In this document: in pieces, positions 39,796 to 43,296 of the stretch
Layout: the number at the start of each line of letters is the position of its first letter
Numbering within the stretch: the first letter of the stretch is position 1
From: Candidatus Pacearchaeota archaeon
GTDB taxonomy: Archaea; Nanobdellota; Nanobdellia; Pacearchaeales; GW2011-AR1
Length of the DNA: 43,296 nucleotides
Direction: 5' to 3'
NCBI GenBank assembly: GCA_016186365.1
Contig: JACPLT010000014.1
Location: 1 to 43,296 of the forward strand
Notes under the pieces: model-generated
Databases searched by the model: none
The model's input: the letters and a program-made list of their open reading frames with translations, nothing else
Told to the model about the DNA's origin: nothing
Position numbers and translations under genes: made by a program

Positions 39796-40371
39796 TCATC
39801 TTAAAACAAGCATAATAGCCTCAAACTTAGGTTTAATTATTTCTTTAGCATTTAAGGAGAGTTTGTTAAAACAATTTTGTAATTTTTCTCTGACAGAGTT
39901 TCTTGCTTCTTTTTGGTTTTTGTTTTCATAAACAAATGCTGCCATAAACATTCCAGGAAGATTATCAAAGTTAGCCATCCCATCTGCATCCGCAACTATC
40001 TGCTTTTCAACACTCTCTCGAATTTTCTCAACAGATCCCCTATGATTTAGTATGCATTTTTTTATTATTTCTATCTTCTCTTCAGGGTAATTTAATTCTC
40101 TTAATTTTCTCTCTGCAATTTCTGCACCTGTTAAATGATGATTTTCTCTTCCATAAATTATGCTCCCTATATCATGAAGCCATGCCGCAATTTCAACTAT
40201 TTCTTCATCTGCATTTTTCTCTTTTTTAAGCAGGGTTTTTGAATATTCAACAACAGGAATAAAATGATTTTCAAATGGTTCATACCCATATTTACTTTTT
40301 GGATTTTTGCATTCTTTTTCAACAAATCTCTGTATTTCATCTATCACATTTTTTTCATTATCACTATTCAT
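39796..40371 (-). CDS. HD-domain phosphohydrolase
   Basis: 191 residues. The HD motif is AAWLHDIGS (H66-D67), preceded by a His near residue 36 (FENHFIPV) and followed by ENHHLTGAEIAE (H78-H79) and a late ADADGMANFD (the last Asp), giving the metal-binding H...HD...D set. Single-domain HD proteins hydrolyse nucleotides or phosphate esters; the substrate is not readable. The start overlaps the DP1 stop by 4 bp, so it is translated with the replicase subunit. It may be a nucleotide-pool or small-molecule regulator of replication (inference). Confidence 0.85.
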   Translation of the reverse strand: MNSDNEKNVIDEIQRFVEKECKNPKSKYGYEPFENHFIPVVEYSKTLLKKEKNADEEIVEIAAWLHDIGSIIYGRENHHLTGAEIAERKLRELNYPEEKIEIIKKCILNHRGSVEKIRESVEKQIVADADGMANFDNLPGMFMAAFVYENKNQKEARNSVREKLQNCFNKLSLNAKEIIKPKFEAIMLVLR

Positions 40372-41993
40372 TTTTTCTCTCCTGATTTATCCAAACTGCA
40401 GACAACTGCCTTCTCTTTCTCCTCGCAAGTTTTATTTTCAGGAGCATCTGAAAAATCCAGAATTTTTATCTCTCTTGTTTTTAAATTCAAGACAGGAACC
40501 TTGCAGGGATCAGGATGATTGCCCACCTTTTCCTCAAAAGGAGTCATAGACTGCCAGCAGCTCGAGCAGATGATTAAAACATTATTATAGCTGTCAATAT
40601 CCGGCTTGTGCAAATCTGCAGTATTAATTATATCTGGAACCTCTTTTATGACTAAAGGATCGCTATTCTGGCTGGGAATATAAGTAACTGCAGAATGAAG
40701 TGTTGCCAAATGCCTTCTTTTTAATAAATGTTTGACTACCCTTGTAGGATAATCGTGTGCTTTTCCAATTCTTAACTCTTCGATCTCTCCTATAAAAGAA
40801 TTCATACTCGCTCCATGATACATCAATATTTTTATCCCCCTTGAATCGCTGTTCATTATTTCAATAAAAGCGGGATTACTAACAAGAATAACATTATCCA
40901 GCTCATAAAGCGCCTCGCCATAATCTCTTCCTATGAAAGGCTGAGGTTCAGCAACCCTGACAGAATCGTGCTGTCCAGGGCACACTATTATTTTAACCTC
41001 TTTTCTTATTTGTTTTAAATAACTTGCAAGAACTTTATACTGCTCTCTTATATCTTTGATTGTAAGTAAATCTTCCTGTCCTGGAAATATGCCCACTCCA
41101 TCAATAGTGTCCCCAGTAATAAATAAATATTTAACTTTTTTTGCCTCTTCTCTCTGTTTTTCATCACCCTCTTCTCCATTTATCCATTTTATAAACTTCT
41201 TAAAATTATTTTCAAGAAACATCCTGCTCCCTATATGAATATCAGAGATAAATGCTGCCTTTTCATCTCTTTCAATCTTTGCTTTTTCCTGCAAAAATGA
41301 ATCAGGATAAAGGATGTCATTCGCAAATAAAACTTCATTATTTCCAAATCCTCTTATCCCCACTATATCATCAACTAGGGCTTCTTTTGCAATATCATAA
41401 ACCGCCCCTTTATCTTTGCTGACCAGCACATTCAAGTTTCCTGTTAAATCTTCCACATTCAAAAAGATATTTTTATTTTTAGTTATCCTTTTATTTAAAA
41501 CCATTCCGATTACAGAAGCCACCTGCCTTTCACCGCTCATTTTATCTATAGAAGTAAGATTATCCAGCTCTTTTCTTTCTTGTAATATCCTTCTGATATC
41601 ACTATACCTGTTTCTAAAATGTCTCACAAAATCCATGGGCTCGATTTTTTTAGAAATATTCGCCAAAGAATAAATAACCTTGATATTTCCAAAGTCAGGA
41701 ATCGTTGCTTTTTCTTTTTTAGGCTCTTCAACATAGCTTTCTCTAGAGATTTCTAAGGTTATCCCAAAATTAATTCTAAGCTTTTCAATTATTTTCTTGT
41801 CGCCAATTATACTTTCTATCTTTTCTGCATTATTTGCAATAAACGACTTTGTTATTATTTTCTCTTTCATACCAGAAAACTTTTCTATGATTTTTTTTGC
41901 TGTTTCTTCATCAAAATCAGAAAACAGATTATAAGTCTCTCTATCTAAAAGTACTCCTTTTTCTAAACAAAACTTAAGAATTTCATTTGCCAT
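40368..41993 (-). CDS. polB: DNA polymerase D small subunit DP1
   Basis: 541 residues. N-terminal helical region (1-100), OB fold (about 150-230: ASVIGMVLNKRI ... VGIRGFG) and a calcineurin-like 3'-5' exonuclease: DIHIGS (251-256), TGDTIDG (293-299), PGQHDS (339-344; GQHD replaces the usual GNHD), YHGAS (392-396) and the late TLHSAV. The metal ligands D251, H253, D295, H342 and H393 are in place, so proofreading is probably active. It starts 10 bp from the Orc1/Cdc6 stop and overlaps the HD gene by 4 bp. It pairs with DP2 at 34765. Confidence 0.94.
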   Translation of the reverse strand: MANEILKFCLEKGVLLDRETYNLFSDFDEETAKKIIEKFSGMKEKIITKSFIANNAEKIESIIGDKKIIEKLRINFGITLEISRESYVEEPKKEKATIPDFGNIKVIYSLANISKKIEPMDFVRHFRNRYSDIRRILQERKELDNLTSIDKMSGERQVASVIGMVLNKRITKNKNIFLNVEDLTGNLNVLVSKDKGAVYDIAKEALVDDIVGIRGFGNNEVLFANDILYPDSFLQEKAKIERDEKAAFISDIHIGSRMFLENNFKKFIKWINGEEGDEKQREEAKKVKYLFITGDTIDGVGIFPGQEDLLTIKDIREQYKVLASYLKQIRKEVKIIVCPGQHDSVRVAEPQPFIGRDYGEALYELDNVILVSNPAFIEIMNSDSRGIKILMYHGASMNSFIGEIEELRIGKAHDYPTRVVKHLLKRRHLATLHSAVTYIPSQNSDPLVIKEVPDIINTADLHKPDIDSYNNVLIICSSCWQSMTPFEEKVGNHPDPCKVPVLNLKTREIKILDFSDAPENKTCEEKEKAVVCSLDKSGEKK

Positions 41994-42003
41994 AATATAA
42001 CTA

Positions 42004-43206
42004 TTAAATGTTAAGGCTTTCGTTTAAAATCGCCTTTATTCTATCCATAATTTTATCAGGGATGGACAGTTTAATCTCTCTTGTCCTGCCATGTCTGCCC
42101 TTGCTTATAACATTGGCATTAATCAACCCAAGCATATCCATCTCGCCTATTAAATCAGACACCCTTCTTTGAGTCAATACTTCTGTTTTACACTTTCCGC
42201 ATAACTCTTGATAGACACTATAAATATCCCCAGTAAATATTGTTTCTACTTTTTGTTCAGTAAGCATAATAATAGAAAGTAATGCAATCTGAAATTGTTT
42301 GGGTGCGCTTTCTACTACATTAATCATCTTGTCTTTATCCATCTTTTCATTTGCAATATCCACAAACTCCTGAGTTATTCTCTGACTTCCCTGTCTTTCT
42401 GCTATTTCCCCTGCAATTCTCAGCAAGTCTAAAGCTCTTCTTGCATCTCCATGCTCTCTCGCAGCATAAGCCGCACACTTTGCAATAACCCCGTCATCCA
42501 CAATATCTTTTCTAAATGCCAGTTCCGCTCTCTTTTCCAATATCTCTCTTAATTGTATCGCATTATAAGGTGGAAAGACAATTTCCTCCTCTCCCAAAGA
42601 ACTCCTCACCCTAGGATCTAAACTTTCTAAAAAGTTTAAATCATTGCTTATTCCTATCAAGCTTATTTGTGTCTGCGAAAGCTCAGAGTTAAGTCTTGTT
42701 AAATTATAAAGAAAGCTGTCAGAATTTTTTTTAACCGCTTGATCTATTTCATCAAAGACAAGAATAAGCAATTTTTTCTCTCTCTCAATTAATTCTATAA
42801 ATTTATTATACACTTGGTCTGTTGGCAATCCTGTAGCAGGAACACTTCCCCCTAATTTTTTAACTAATTCAGCTAAAATTCTATATTCAGTATCAGAAAC
42901 TTTTTTAAGCTTGCAGTTAAGATACTCAATTTTCAGCGAAAGTGAATTTTTGGTCGCTCTTCCAAGCATTTCATTCCTAACAAATTGAGTGCTTAGTGTC
43001 TTGCCTGTTCCTGTCTGACCATAAACAAAAAGATTACTAGGCTTCTCCCCCCTCAAAGCAGGAGCTAATATTCCTGCTATCTGCTCAATCTGTTTATCCC
43101 TGTGAGATATCAAATCCGGATTGAAACTATTTTGCAAAACAAACTTATTTAAAAATAAGCTATTTTGTGAAAAAGAATCAAAAATCTTGTCTATTTGTAC
43201 ACTCAT
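42004..43206 (-). CDS. cdc6: Orc1/Cdc6 replication initiator
   Basis: 400 residues. AAA+ domain with Walker A FVYGQTGTGKT (60-70), Walker B LLILVFDEIDQA (146-157), sensor-1 SLIGISNDLNFL with the initiator-specific insertion, and sensor-2 HGDARRALDLLR; a C-terminal winged helix ends the protein (RRVSDLIGEMDMLGLINANV ... HGRTREIKL). It binds origin repeats and loads MCM. Adjacency with DP1 is a classic archaeal arrangement. The 90 bp upstream to the window end are AT-rich with no ORB motif that I can recognise; an origin may lie just beyond. Confidence 0.95.
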   Translation of the reverse strand: MSVQIDKIFDSFSQNSLFLNKFVLQNSFNPDLISHRDKQIEQIAGILAPALRGEKPSNLFVYGQTGTGKTLSTQFVRNEMLGRATKNSLSLKIEYLNCKLKKVSDTEYRILAELVKKLGGSVPATGLPTDQVYNKFIELIEREKKLLILVFDEIDQAVKKNSDSFLYNLTRLNSELSQTQISLIGISNDLNFLESLDPRVRSSLGEEEIVFPPYNAIQLREILEKRAELAFRKDIVDDGVIAKCAAYAAREHGDARRALDLLRIAGEIAERQGSQRITQEFVDIANEKMDKDKMINVVESAPKQFQIALLSIIMLTEQKVETIFTGDIYSVYQELCGKCKTEVLTQRRVSDLIGEMDMLGLINANVISKGRHGRTREIKLSIPDKIMDRIKAILNESLNI

Positions 43207-43296
43207 TTTTCCTCTTTTTATTTTGTATTTTATACCTAATTTTTCAGTTTCTCCAACTTATAAACTTTTATGTTTTACAAAATATATCTCACACCC

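Noticed and set aside
1-43296. CRISPR array, rRNA or tRNA genes
   Set aside because: No regularly spaced identical repeats, no rRNA-like sequence and no tRNA cloverleaf were seen in reading both strands; a tRNA attachment site for the integrase was also sought without result.

Overview
The window is chromosomal DNA of an archaeon. It carries a DNA polymerase D large subunit (DP2), its small subunit (DP1), an Orc1/Cdc6 initiator, Hef-type helicase and nuclease genes, a diphthamide synthase, archaeal TATA-type promoters and many short, tightly overlapping genes. The low GC content, compact membrane-protein families, split or degenerate enzymes and Dpm1/GtrA and PRC-barrel neighbours point to a small-genome DPANN archaeon of the Pacearchaeota/Woesearchaeota kind. 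That placement is inferred from style, not from a marker tree.

Layout. 222-4704 (minus): three related small membrane proteins, a PRC-barrel protein, a GT39-type glycosyltransferase and a Dpm1-GtrA fusion. 4705-7624 (plus): palindromic intergenic DNA, then an S2P-like membrane protein without its zinc motif, an arginase-fold protein without its metal ligands, a 2H RNA phosphodiesterase (ThpR) and PyrI. 7682-13892 (minus): XPF-type nuclease, a Cys/His-rich small protein, an intein-containing Hef helicase, an M16 peptidase, Dph6 and a lipoprotein. 14009-18893: an Obg/DRG GTPase, TyrS, several micro-membrane proteins and other small proteins.

18903-31337 looks like an integrated mobile element of about 12.4 kb. 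It has a tyrosine integrase, a compact serine recombinase, a replication operon (AEP primase plus AAA/SF3-like helicase with three ribbon-helix-helix (RHH) proteins at its head), a divergent winged-helix regulator, and a six-gene cargo operon: RHH regulator, LemA, uridine/NR-kinase-like P-loop kinase, 2H phosphoesterase, Nudix hydrolase and a multi-pass membrane protein. Both minus-strand operons start at a nearly identical 15-bp promoter box. The element lies directly before a TctA/DUF112-family membrane gene, and a 21-codon sequence resembling the start of that family sits at its other end.

31338-34758: the TctA-like gene, a purF broken into two frames, a hairpin-rich gap and an unknown protein. 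34765-43206 (minus): the replication cluster Orc1/Cdc6 - DP1 - HD hydrolase - DP2. DP2 contains a large intein in its catalytic Asp loop, and the C-terminal junction of that intein lacks the usual His-Asn.

The leading candidates for something undescribed are the LemA-kinase-2H-Nudix-membrane operon on the mobile element, and the DP2 intein with a Thr-Arg end. Other points of interest are the two lost-active-site enzymes, the split Hef, the broken purF and a dispersed 91-bp two-hairpin repeat.
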